Shown: piece by piece, positions 17,447 through 25,562 of the stretch
How the letters are laid out: the number at the start of each line of letters is the position of its first letter
Position numbering within the stretch: the first letter of the stretch is position 1
Source of the DNA: an uncultured Bacteroidales bacterium
GTDB taxonomy: Bacteria; Bacteroidota; Bacteroidia; Bacteroidales; Muribaculaceae
Assembly (NCBI GenBank): GCA_947175245.1
Contig: CAMWLW010000013.1
Span: 1 to 43,345 of the forward strand
Direction: 5' to 3'
DNA length: 43,345 nt
Program-made: the position numbers and the translations under genes
The notes under the pieces: generated by a model
The model's input: the letters and a program-made list of their open reading frames with translations, nothing else
Told to the model about the DNA's origin: nothing
Databases searched by the model: none

Positions 17447-19117
17447 TTATTGTCTGTTTCTTGATAAGAATTGATTCATTACGCGAGCGCTCTGCAGGGC
17501 ATCGGTCTCGATAATAAGCAGCCCGGGAGCCTCGGTATCTTTTAACATTTCATGTAAAGCTACTGCCAGCGACGACTCGTCATCAGCCTGCCACACTTTA
17601 AATCCATAATCACGTGCCAAGCCCGACAATCGATACTCGCCCGTCACGGCCATGCACTTATCAACCGAACTGCATGAGCGTGTTCCCTTGATAAATTTAA
17701 ATATTCCACCACCACCATTGTTGAGCACTACCATCTTGAAACGTGATGTAATACAATTGAGCGTCAATGCATTCAGGTCGTACAGGGCACTCATGTCACC
17801 TGATAATAATAACGTTGCATGGGGATATACAATCGAAGCACCCACAGCTGTCGAAGTCGCGCCCTCAATACCGCTCACACCGCGGTTGCAATCAACTCGA
17901 TGGAACGAGAATGGCAGCAACTGGGCATACCTGACCGACATGCCGTTTGACAAAAACAAGTTAGTATTACGCTGAATCTTGGATAATACATGCACGGCAG
18001 CTTTCAAATCGCTCCACAGTGAACCATCAACAAAGCGCTTGGCCGATTCTATAGCCGATTGTGCCGCGTTTAGCCACTGCTCGGTATAGTCAGACTTGCA
18101 GCCAGAACGCCTTGCCGAGGCGACTATTCCGGCATAAAATTCTTCAGGGTCACATTCGATGCGTGTCACTGACGAGCCGAACGTATTGACAGTCCTGTCG
18201 GTAACGCCTATATGCCAATGTTCGCAATGCCAATCAGTAATCACTTGTTTGAGATAAGATGAGAGCATCGGCCCCCCATGGGTAATTACTATATCAGGCC
18301 TAAGCGATTGTAAGGTTTGCCTATCTAATCCTGACAACACGGTATCAATACATGTAATAATCCCTGTGCCGTGAAGATTAGCCATTGAATCGGTCATCGC
18401 AATTACATTGCCGAACGAACATAGGCGGGAAACTACACGATTGAGACGTTGTGATGGTTGACCGCATCCTGCGACTATCATGACACGCTTAGGTGAGACT
18501 ATCTGTCGTGACAAATCGCGGAACACCGCTGTCGGAATTGATTGCCGCGCGCTTATATATTTAACAATTCCGACATCGCGGGGCTGCACAGCAATATCAT
18601 CGGCAACCGACGGGTCGGCAATTTCAATATTTAGATGAACAGGTGATTGATTGACTTTGGCGGCAATGACGGCATCGTTGACTACTGTATCGAAGTATGA
18701 GTCGAAATCGCGTGTATCAACATTGAAGCTATACTTCAAAAACGAACCGTAGACACCTTGTTGATTAATCGTTTGTGGCTCATTGCGACCAATTGACTCG
18801 TGAGGGCGGTCGGCTGTTATTGCCAGCAGCGGGATATGGCGGGCGGCGGCCTCGGCTAATGCCGGTGCGTAGTTCAGGACTGCCGTACCCGACGTACATA
18901 CAAGAGCTACACAGTCACCCGATGTCTGAGCGATACCGAGCGCAACAAATGCCGCCGATCGTTCATCTATGACAACCGTCGCCTCAAGGTCAACACAGTG
19001 GTCAATTGCTTCGAGTAAGGGTGCATTGCGTGAGCCTGGCGAGACAACGACATGTCTGATGCCGTGTCCCGCCAGTATTTTAGTTAATGCTACGCAACAA
19101 CCCGACTCGCGTGTCAT
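17447..19117 (-). CDS. menD: SEPHCHC synthase (MenD), thiamine-diphosphate enzyme
   Basis: MenD condenses isochorismate with 2-oxoglutarate using ThDP, the first committed step of menaquinone synthesis. The 556 residues carry the N-terminal ThDP pyrimidine domain (VVVSPGSRNAPL, about 23-34; the activating Glu in VVIDERSAAFVALG, about 47-60). The C-terminal pyrophosphate domain has GVSGIEGATSTAVGA, LLSGDMSALYDLNAL and NNGGGGIFKF, the metal and ThDP motif. Its ATG overlaps the purA stop by 4 bp, so it is co-translated with purA. The isochorismate synthase gene menF, often next to menD, is not in this window. Confidence 0.96.
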   Translation of the reverse strand: MTRESGCCVALTKILAGHGIRHVVVSPGSRNAPLLEAIDHCVDLEATVVIDERSAAFVALGIAQTSGDCVALVCTSGTAVLNYAPALAEAAARHIPLLAITADRPHESIGRNEPQTINQQGVYGSFLKYSFNVDTRDFDSYFDTVVNDAVIAAKVNQSPVHLNIEIADPSVADDIAVQPRDVGIVKYISARQSIPTAVFRDLSRQIVSPKRVMIVAGCGQPSQRLNRVVSRLCSFGNVIAMTDSMANLHGTGIITCIDTVLSGLDRQTLQSLRPDIVITHGGPMLSSYLKQVITDWHCEHWHIGVTDRTVNTFGSSVTRIECDPEEFYAGIVASARRSGCKSDYTEQWLNAAQSAIESAKRFVDGSLWSDLKAAVHVLSKIQRNTNLFLSNGMSVRYAQLLPFSFHRVDCNRGVSGIEGATSTAVGASIVYPHATLLLSGDMSALYDLNALTLNCITSRFKMVVLNNGGGGIFKFIKGTRSCSSVDKCMAVTGEYRLSGLARDYGFKVWQADDESSLAVALHEMLKDTEAPGLLIIETDALQSARVMNQFLSRNRQ

Positions 19118-20397
19118 GCCTGTTTGAAATTGCTGCGGACTATAGTCTGAGCACGGTCAGGGCCGACCGAGAGAATTGTTATCGGGGTCTCAAGCTCCGA
19201 TTCCAGGAACTCGATGTATGCTTTGAACTCGGCAGGCAGTTGTTCCTCGCTGTCAAACTTGGTCATATCGGTCTTCCAACCGGGCATAGCCACATAGACG
19301 GGCTTAATGTTATCAGTGTTTACGTCAAACGGGAAACGGTCGGTAACTTTACCGTCAATCTCGTAGGCTACACATGCCTTGATTTCGTCAAAACCGTCGA
19401 GCACGTCGCTCTTCATCATGATGAGCTGAGTGACACCATTGATCATGATGGCATATTTAAGAGCAACAAGGTCAATCCAGCCACAACGACGCTCACGGCC
19501 CGTTACGGCGCCATATTCATGACCGAGATCGCGTATGGTCTTGCCGGTCTCGTCAAACAGCTCGGTTGGGAACGGGCCGCTGCCTACGCGAGTGCAGTAA
19601 GCCTTAAAGATGCCGAAAACCTCGCCGATTTTGTTGGGCGCCACACCGAGGCCCGAGCAGGCGCCCGAGCATATAGTGTTGCTCGAGGTAACGAAAGGAT
19701 ATGAGCCGAAGTCAACATCGAGCAGTGTGCCCTGCGCACCCTCACACAGCACTTTCTTGTCGTTCTTGAGCGCGTTATTTACCTCATACTCGCTGTCAAT
19801 AATGTCAAATCCCTTCATGTACTCGATACCTTCGAGCCATTTAGCCTCAAGCTCCGAGAACTCGGGATTTTCGCCCATACTCTTGAGGATAGAAACGTGG
19901 CGGTCACGTGCGGCAGCATACTTGCTGTCAAAATCATGGAGCGTGTCACCGAGACGCAGACCGTTGCGTGAGGTCTTGTCGGTATATGTCGGGCCTATAC
20001 CCTTGCCTGTTGTACCAATCTTGTTTGAGCCCTTTGCTTTCTCATTAGCGGCGTCGAGCAGACGGTGTGTAGGCAGTATCAGGTGTACTTTTTTAGAGAG
20101 TTTGAGAATCTGCTTCAAAGGAATACCGTTAGCCTCAAGTGCCTTAGCCTCTTCCATGAACAGCACCGGGTCAAGTACCACGCCGTTGCCTATGATGTTT
20201 ATCTGCCCCTTCTGGAAGATACCAGAGGGGATAGAACGTAAAACATACTTTTTGCCGTCAAACTCTAATGTGTGACCTGCGTTTGGACCACCTTGGAATC
20301 GTGCCACGATATCATAGGCAGGAGTGAGCACATCGACAACCTTGCCTTTGCCCTCGTCACCCCATTGCAATCCAAGAAGAACGTCTACCTTAGTCAT
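19114..20397 (-). CDS. purA: Adenylosuccinate synthetase
   Basis: PurA converts IMP + Asp + GTP to adenylosuccinate, the committed step to AMP. The 427 residues contain the family signatures QWGDEGKGKVVD (about 11-22), FQGGPNAGHTLEFDGKKY, GTTGKGIGPTYTDKTSR, EGAQGTLLDVDFGSYPFVTS and TGRERRCGWIDL. The length is normal. It starts 33 bp after the Fur-family gene and overlaps menD by 4 bp, so it sits in the middle of a six-gene transcription unit mixing metal or peroxide sensing, purine and menaquinone functions. No promoter box is evident in the 33-bp gap. Confidence 0.98.
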   Translation of the reverse strand: MTKVDVLLGLQWGDEGKGKVVDVLTPAYDIVARFQGGPNAGHTLEFDGKKYVLRSIPSGIFQKGQINIIGNGVVLDPVLFMEEAKALEANGIPLKQILKLSKKVHLILPTHRLLDAANEKAKGSNKIGTTGKGIGPTYTDKTSRNGLRLGDTLHDFDSKYAAARDRHVSILKSMGENPEFSELEAKWLEGIEYMKGFDIIDSEYEVNNALKNDKKVLCEGAQGTLLDVDFGSYPFVTSSNTICSGACSGLGVAPNKIGEVFGIFKAYCTRVGSGPFPTELFDETGKTIRDLGHEYGAVTGRERRCGWIDLVALKYAIMINGVTQLIMMKSDVLDGFDEIKACVAYEIDGKVTDRFPFDVNTDNIKPVYVAMPGWKTDMTKFDSEEQLPAEFKAYIEFLESELETPITILSVGPDRAQTIVRSNFKQA

Positions 20398-20430
20398 GAT
20401 TTAAAAATTGTTAGTATGGTTGGTAAAAAT

Positions 20431-20913
20431 TTATTTGAACAAATTAAGCTGATCGCGCCGTGATCGTTTGGCACATTTGGAGCAGATACCATAGACCGAC
20501 AACGTAATGTAATCGGGAGTAAAAGTACCAAACTTCATTTCTGATACCTCACGGACGATTTTATTACTTCTCATATTAGAGACCTTGCCACATGTCGTGC
20601 ATATCAGATGCAATCTATTTGAATTGCGGGCGGCTGACTGCACCTCATAGAAATACTGCCCCGAATCAAACTGATGTCGCACGACAAGCATCGCTTTCAC
20701 GAGCAGCGATATTGTGTTATAAACTGTGGCCCGGCTTATATGCTCACCTTTTGATTCAAGCAGAACTGTTAAGCTATCAATATCAAACCTCTCACCAAGC
20801 AATCCGACAGTCTGCGCTATTACCCTACGCTCATAGGTCTCTCTCAGCTTATTTTGCCTGAGATAGCTCATGAATGTAGTATAAAGCAAATCGGCGGTCT
20901 TATTGTCGGCCAT
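20431..20913 (-). CDS. Fur-family metal-dependent regulator
   Basis: The 160-residue protein has an N-terminal winged helix (about 10-85; ISRATVYNTISLLVKA is the recognition region) and a C-terminal dimerisation domain. The latter has two CxxC pairs for structural zinc, Cys105/Cys108 (LICTTCG) and Cys144/Cys147 (GICSKCA), with metal-site candidates His80, Glu90, His102 and Asp134. The His-rich HHHDH cluster of classical Fur is missing, so Fur, PerR and Zur cannot be separated by reading. It is the first gene of the fur-purA-menDBCE run. A 12-bp inverted repeat in its leader may be an autoregulatory site. The C-terminal RSRRDQLNLFK is basic and unusual. Confidence 0.9.
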   Translation of the reverse strand: MADNKTADLLYTTFMSYLRQNKLRETYERRVIAQTVGLLGERFDIDSLTVLLESKGEHISRATVYNTISLLVKAMLVVRHQFDSGQYFYEVQSAARNSNRLHLICTTCGKVSNMRSNKIVREVSEMKFGTFTPDYITLSVYGICSKCAKRSRRDQLNLFK

Positions 20914-20943
20914 TATAACAAGCTATTTATTAATAAATTAACA

Positions 20944-20974
20944 GTGGCCAATGAAATCAACATTCATTAGCCAC
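20944..20974 (-). promoter_or_regulatory. 12-bp inverted repeat in the leader of the fur-purA-men run
   Basis: Plus-strand arms GTGGCCAATGAA (20944-20955) and TTCATTAGCCAC (20963-20974) flank a 7-base centre. The single non-identical position becomes a G-U pair in the minus-strand RNA but a mismatch in plus-strand RNA. It begins at or within a few bases of the predicted transcription start (about 20972), so it is either an operator covering +1 or a 5'-terminal hairpin of the mRNA. Confidence 0.65.
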
Positions 20975-20976
20975 TA

Positions 20977-21008
20977 CAAAGATAACCTTATTTGGCCGCC
21001 TGACCAAA
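20977..21008 (-). promoter_or_regulatory. Consensus promoter of the fur-purA-menDBCE run
   Basis: On the minus strand, TTTG (21005-21008), 20 bp, then TATCTTTG (20977-20984). The predicted start lies about 60 nt before the fur ATG at 20913. The spacer contains GGCGGCC and is GC-rich for this region. Confidence 0.8.
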
Positions 21009-21026
21009 TTTTATGAGCTAAACAAG

Positions 21027-21815
21027 CTAATTTGTTTTCGCTTCAGCAGTTTGTTTCTTCTCCGATTGCTTGTTTGAGCGTGGACTGACAAGGGAGTGTT
21101 TGGACATCTGGTTGATGACGGCAGTGCGGTTGTTCATTATCAATGAGGTGATGTAGACGGTGAATATCGGGAACATCATCATGCCAAGAGCGGCGAGCAC
21201 CACGGCGAGAATACGACCTACAGTCGTAACAGCCTCTATGCTACACCCGACGGTGGTGACGTCCATTGCCGCCCACCACAAGGCGTCGCTATAATCTTTG
21301 ACGAGCGGATTGACTTGATTCTCGAACATGAAGAATACAAGACTGGCAAAGTATATTGTTGCAAGCAGCGTAACGAGATAAGTGACAAACAGTCCCGTCG
21401 CCTTGTTATAGGCAAACCAGCCGACGATGACGGCCATCGCATATCCACCTCTCAGTAACGGGATGAACTGCAGCAGATACATGACATTGACCGAGAATGT
21501 CCACCCGAAGTGATGAATAATCTGAAGATAAGGTATTGATACCAGTAGAAAGGCCAAATGGGTCCACACGTAGTGCCATTTGCGTTCAGACATCAGCAGT
21601 TCTATGAAAAAATCGGCCAGAAATACGATACAAATCCATAGCTGGGTTTTCATGAACCGAGGCTGACCATAGAACAGTTCGCCCCTGAAGCTGTCAAGCG
21701 ATATGCTGACAATCAGAAATATCGATAGTCCGAGCATCAACAGATGCAAAAAGAAATAGGTAATGTCGACCGATGTCTTACGACCGTTTTTCAATTTTTC
21801 AGATAGTATTCCCAT
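21027..21815 (-). CDS. Six-helix ion-channel protein with non-canonical filter
   Basis: The 262-residue inner-membrane protein has about six hydrophobic segments (near 20-40, 58-75, 85-102, 108-135, 140-165 and 202-228), a pore helix DALWWAAMDV (177-186) and a filter region TTVGCSIEAVTTVGR (187-201). The layout matches voltage-gated-type bacterial potassium channels (Ion_trans/Ion_trans_2). The filter reads TVG-Cys191-Ser192 where potassium channels have TVGYGD, so selectivity cannot be assumed. The fourth segment has a single Arg, so voltage sensing is doubtful. The C-terminal tail (about 232-262) is charged and probably cytoplasmic. It lies downstream of the MATE gene, separated by an extended inverted repeat ending one base before the ATG. 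Confidence 0.82.
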   Translation of the reverse strand: MGILSEKLKNGRKTSVDITYFFLHLLMLGLSIFLIVSISLDSFRGELFYGQPRFMKTQLWICIVFLADFFIELLMSERKWHYVWTHLAFLLVSIPYLQIIHHFGWTFSVNVMYLLQFIPLLRGGYAMAVIVGWFAYNKATGLFVTYLVTLLATIYFASLVFFMFENQVNPLVKDYSDALWWAAMDVTTVGCSIEAVTTVGRILAVVLAALGMMMFPIFTVYITSLIMNNRTAVINQMSKHSLVSPRSNKQSEKKQTAEAKTN

Positions 21816-21865
21816 AGTGATGAATGTTGTAAATTACTTTCTTTGTAAGTTACAACAATATCACT
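21816..21865. repeat. 50-bp imperfect inverted repeat between the MATE stop and channel start
   Basis: On the minus strand AGTGAT...GTTGTAA-C-TTAC pairs with GTAA-T-TTACAAC...ATCACT around the loop AAAGAAA: three helices of 6, 7 and 4 bp separated by small mismatched positions. It spans the MATE stop codon (21861-21863) and ends immediately before the channel ATG (21813-21815). No U-run follows, so it does not look like an intrinsic terminator. A translational or processing element in the shared mRNA is more likely. Confidence 0.55.
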
Positions 21866-23219
21866 GTGCAATCGGTTTAAGAACTTTACGCGAAATTATA
21901 TAATAGGCTATAATCATGACAATACCTGTCATAATCCATGTGACAGGATATATCACGAGAAGCTCGGCAAAGCTATTCCATAGTTTCATCGAGCACCACG
22001 CAATACGAAGCACGCATGTGCCAAGAATAGTAATAATCATCGGTAGCACAGAATATCCGAGCGCACGCAACGCGCCACCCGAAATTTCGTAAGAACATGC
22101 AATGAACTGGAAGACAAGCACGCCACATATACGAGTGGCGGCATGTGCAGCCACAGTACTGTCGTCAGTGAAAATTGCAATTGCCTGATTGTGAAATACC
22201 ACAATAAGCAGATTAAAGAACCCGCATGTAACCAGACTCAATATCATACAGCGGTTAAATATGCGACGGCACATGAAATATTGTCGGGCGCCATAGTTCT
22301 GGCCTATGAACGCTATCGTAGCCTGCGTAAACGCCACGATGACAAAATAACAGTAAAATTCGTAAGTCAAAGCAGCTGCCGAACCGGAAACGGTGTCGGA
22401 GCCGAAGGAATTTATACCCGACTGTATAAAGACGTTGGAGAACGCGAATACCATTCCTTGTACCCCGGCCGGGAGACCTATGCGTATAATCTTCCCCAGC
22501 TCACTTCGCCAGATTCTGATTCTGCGGTATTCTAATTTTATGTCGCCTTTCTCTTTAATGAGGATGTAGACTATACATGCAGCACTAACATAGTTTGAAA
22601 TAGACGTCGCTATTGCCACACCCTCGACATTCATGCCAAACAGCAGTACAAAGACTAAATTCAAAGCAACATTCACTATACCGCCTATTACCAGACAGTA
22701 AAACGGCCGTCGTGTATCGCCGATACTGCGCAGGATTGCCGATCCAAAATTCAGAACCATCATGCCGGGAAATCCCAGCGAAATAATCATAAGATATTCA
22801 GTCGCCTTATCGATCACCGATTCGGGCGTATCGAGGAGACCTAATATCGATTTGGCAATTGCGAGACCGATGACAGTCATGCCTATGCCACTGATCAAAG
22901 CTATGGCAGCCGAAGTCGCGACAGCGCGTTGCACACCCTGACCGTTGCGTTGTCCTATAAAATTGGCTATGACGACATTGGCGCCGAGTGACAAGCCCAT
23001 AAACAGGTTGACAATCAAGCCAATCACAGGCCCGTTTGCCCCAACAGCCGCCAAAGCCTGCGGGCCCACATATTTGCCAACGACAGCAATATCGACAGCA
23101 TTGAACGATTGCTGAACAATGCCGCATGCAAGTACAGGGAGTACAAAAACTATAAGTTTACGGGTAAGGCCCTTGGGGTCAAGCATGTCAATGCCCGATT
23201 GCCCCACAACGGTGCTCAT
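21861..23219 (-). CDS. MATE-family multidrug/sodium antiporter
   Basis: The 452-residue protein has about twelve hydrophobic helices in two halves. The N-terminal half contains the MATE signature (LPVLACGIVQQSFNAVDIAV, about 29-48, then GPQALAAVGANGPVIGLI). The second half mirrors it (IGLPAGVQGMVFAFSNVFIQ). MATE proteins export cationic drugs or metabolites using sodium or proton gradients. The first Met (23219) overlaps the stop of the exonuclease gene (ATGA), so the two are translationally coupled. The start is supported by the overlap and by the short cytoplasmic leader before helix 1. The substrate is unknown. Confidence 0.93.
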   Translation of the reverse strand: MSTVVGQSGIDMLDPKGLTRKLIVFVLPVLACGIVQQSFNAVDIAVVGKYVGPQALAAVGANGPVIGLIVNLFMGLSLGANVVIANFIGQRNGQGVQRAVATSAAIALISGIGMTVIGLAIAKSILGLLDTPESVIDKATEYLMIISLGFPGMMVLNFGSAILRSIGDTRRPFYCLVIGGIVNVALNLVFVLLFGMNVEGVAIATSISNYVSAACIVYILIKEKGDIKLEYRRIRIWRSELGKIIRIGLPAGVQGMVFAFSNVFIQSGINSFGSDTVSGSAAALTYEFYCYFVIVAFTQATIAFIGQNYGARQYFMCRRIFNRCMILSLVTCGFFNLLIVVFHNQAIAIFTDDSTVAAHAATRICGVLVFQFIACSYEISGGALRALGYSVLPMIITILGTCVLRIAWCSMKLWNSFAELLVIYPVTWIMTGIVMIIAYYIISRKVLKPIAQ

Positions 23220-24157
23220 TGCTTGCCTCCTCCCATTGCACGCTGGAGCCCGAGCAGCCGCTGATACATTGGTTCCTGATTATCAAACTCGTTTGTGTAA
23301 TGTTTTATAGTCTCAAGGTCGTCTTTGGATAATCTGAAGTTTTTGGTATTGAGTATGCGGCGTTTCTCAAACATACGTTCAAGCTCAAACGCGGCACGTT
23401 TACGCGCATTGACCTCAATAGTGACAACAGCATCGTTATTCTCACGCACAGGGTTTATTGACGGGACAATACGATACCCTCCGACCTCATGACTGATGAC
23501 ATGGATATATCCGCGAGCCATCTTGCGGTCATACTCAACTTTTGCTTTGGATATTTGGTCAAGCGCCCGCTCGACAAGCGCAATAAACTCGTCAGAATCG
23601 GCATCAGGAACGCCTCCGGGAATATGTTCCTGCTCAACAAACATGTTCATGAGGGCAAAAAACAAGTTCAATGTCACTCTTGTATCACCGTTGGCCGAAT
23701 GGACGGCATCGGCATCGATATTGACGCCTAGACGCTCGGCACACGCGCTCAGCCCGGGCCCCGAATAGAAAGGGATATCTTCATGCCGGCCTATGCAATA
23801 CCAATAAAGGTGACGCAGCTCTACCCTCTTTTTCTTGTCAAGGTTCACAATGCCCACATTACCGACAGCCTTGAAGTCATCAATCAGAGAGAATCCGACA
23901 ATATATTTGGCTGAATTAAATATACGCTGAACCTCAGCCTTGCAATCAACAAATCGGGGAGCTTTAGCCACCATAGCTGGGGTAATGTGGTGTACCTTAG
24001 TATCCCACTTAGACAATTTGGCCGGTTTGAAACGGCTGTAAAACACCTCATCGTGAGCGGCATTCATTATTGAGAGCTCGAGCAGTTCCTCAATAAACCT
24101 GTGATTATAACGGCCCTGGGCCGATTCAGTGTCAAAACAAAGAAAATCCTGTACCAT
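23216..24157 (-). CDS. DEDDh (DnaQ-like) 3'-5' exonuclease domain protein with C-terminal extension
   Basis: The 313-residue protein has an N-terminal exonuclease fold with Asp9/Glu11 (FDTES), Asp94 in VGFSLIDDF, and His153/Asp158 (HSANGDT), the complete DEDDh set. It should therefore be catalytic. Residues about 175-313 form a charged, mostly helical extension I do not recognise, ending LLGLQRAMGGGKQ. The start at 24157 is preferred over an in-frame ATG at 24211: a -7 box TAACTTTG lies between them (24179-24186) and homology to the fold begins at about residue 5. It overlaps the MATE gene by 4 bp. The substrate (DNA repair tract, RNA or nucleotides) is unknown. Confidence 0.83.
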   Translation of the reverse strand: MVQDFLCFDTESAQGRYNHRFIEELLELSIMNAAHDEVFYSRFKPAKLSKWDTKVHHITPAMVAKAPRFVDCKAEVQRIFNSAKYIVGFSLIDDFKAVGNVGIVNLDKKKRVELRHLYWYCIGRHEDIPFYSGPGLSACAERLGVNIDADAVHSANGDTRVTLNLFFALMNMFVEQEHIPGGVPDADSDEFIALVERALDQISKAKVEYDRKMARGYIHVISHEVGGYRIVPSINPVRENNDAVVTIEVNARKRAAFELERMFEKRRILNTKNFRLSKDDLETIKHYTNEFDNQEPMYQRLLGLQRAMGGGKQ

Positions 24158-24178
24158 TGAAATTGTCAAATTACGGTG

Positions 24179-24186
24179 CAAAGTTA
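24179..24186 (-). promoter_or_regulatory. -7 box for the exonuclease-MATE-channel run
   Basis: The minus strand reads TAACTTTG, an exact TAnnTTTG. A TTG lies 22 bp upstream, slightly beyond the usual spacing. The predicted start, about 24172, gives a leader of about 15 nt before the ATG at 24157. Confidence 0.55.
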
Positions 24187-24265
24187 CAAACATTGCATGA
24201 GAATTGCACAATTTGAGTAATTATAATCGGTCAATCGTATAAATTATTATAATAAACAACATGCT

Positions 24266-25474
24266 ATGACAAAAAGAATCGTTATTTTACTATCGTTTGT
24301 TCTATTATTTATGGCAGCCGTAGCGCAGAGAGTGCCGACATTCGACATTATTATCGGAGAGCCCGGTAACCGTGCATGTATGAGACTGCCTCGTGGCTCT
24401 AAGCAGGTCAAGGCTATGTTATATTGCCATCAGAATATGACCGAGGAAGTACTTTTCCGCAGCGAACGGTTCTGCCGCCGGATGGATAGTCTCGGGGTAG
24501 CTATGGTATTCAAGCAGAGAGGTTCACAGAACTGGGATGTCACCAAAGGTTGTCAGGAGCAGTTTGACGAAATGGTAAAGTCTCTCGCCAAAGCATCTGG
24601 ACATGCAGAGATAGAACATGTACCCGTGATTCCGTTCGGACACTCGGCTCAGGCAACATTCCCCTGGAACTTTGCCGCATGGAACCCCGACCGCACGCTG
24701 TGTATCATATCTTATCACGGTGACGCGCCGCGCACCAACTTATGTGGCTATGGCCGTGAGAATCTCGAATGGGGCCGCACGCGTAACATAGACTCGATAC
24801 CGGGCCTGATGATAGAGGGAGAATACGAGTGGTGGGAGGCACGCGTGCGTCCGGCCCTCGCTTTCAGGATGATGTATCCCGACAGCCGCATTTCATTCTT
24901 GTGTGATGCCGGCAAGGGGCATTTCGACTTGTGTGAGGAGACACAGGATTATATCGCTAAATTTATTGAAAAATCGCTCGAAAATCCGCGTCCCGTAGGT
25001 GGCGAATATTATTCTCGATGGATTGCTGACGGCAGTGAGACCACCGACCCTCACGAGTGCTTCTGGTATCACGACAAGGAGATGGTCGATATGACAAAAG
25101 CACGTTACGCTTCTACAAGAGGAAAAGCCGAGCAGTATGTTTCAGCCCGGTTGAATGGTGATATGCTAACATACAATCCCGACAGTCATATCAAACTGAA
25201 CGCACGCTGTGATAAGGGCGAGTTCTCGGTAGAGCCGGTATTCGTTGACGAGACACGTAACGCTTTAAGCGACAATCATGCCGATGTGAAGCCGCGTGTT
25301 GTTGTAATATCAGGCCCTGTAATTCAGACCGGTGAATATACTTTTACCATAGACCCGAATTACTTTGGCGAAGACCCCGATCGCCTGTGGAGCGGCATCA
25401 CTCTATGCATCGAGGCCGATGGAGATGATGATTACAAATCGGCCGTACAGGAATTAAACATACGCTTTAATTGA
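24266..25474 (+). CDS. Secreted alpha/beta-hydrolase-like protein
   Basis: The 402-residue protein has a clear signal peptide (about 1-20, LLSFVLLFMAAVAQR). The mature part has an alpha/beta-hydrolase fold: MLYCHQNM (oxyanion strand), nucleophile elbow GHSAQA with Ser127, a candidate acid around LMIEGEYEWWE (183-191) and a candidate catalytic His219 in GKGHFDL. Residues about 250-402 look like an appended beta-rich domain ending DYKSAVQELNIRFN. This suits a periplasmic esterase or carbohydrate-active deacetylase, but no specific substrate can be read. The gene stands alone; no exact promoter box lies in the 108-bp divergent gap to the exonuclease start. Confidence 0.75.
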   Translation: MTKRIVILLSFVLLFMAAVAQRVPTFDIIIGEPGNRACMRLPRGSKQVKAMLYCHQNMTEEVLFRSERFCRRMDSLGVAMVFKQRGSQNWDVTKGCQEQFDEMVKSLAKASGHAEIEHVPVIPFGHSAQATFPWNFAAWNPDRTLCIISYHGDAPRTNLCGYGRENLEWGRTRNIDSIPGLMIEGEYEWWEARVRPALAFRMMYPDSRISFLCDAGKGHFDLCEETQDYIAKFIEKSLENPRPVGGEYYSRWIADGSETTDPHECFWYHDKEMVDMTKARYASTRGKAEQYVSARLNGDMLTYNPDSHIKLNARCDKGEFSVEPVFVDETRNALSDNHADVKPRVVVISGPVIQTGEYTFTIDPNYFGEDPDRLWSGITLCIEADGDDDYKSAVQELNIRFN

Positions 25475-25527
25475 TTTAAATAATCGCCTCAAAAATACAT
25501 TAATCTGCACTTGTCGCATGTTGCAGC

Positions 25528-25559
25528 TTTGTATATTTTAAAAATAAGGTGTAATTTTG
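25528..25559 (+). promoter_or_regulatory. Consensus promoter upstream of dsbD
   Basis: TTTG (25528-25531), 20 bp, TAATTTTG (25552-25559). Transcription is predicted to begin at about 25564, on the first base or two of the hairpin at 25563-25602. Confidence 0.8.
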
Positions 25560-25562
25560 TGA

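Noticed and set aside
24158..24211. Longer start (24211) for the exonuclease gene
   Set aside because: A -7 box at 24179-24186 would lie inside it, and the extra 18 residues do not belong to the DEDDh fold.
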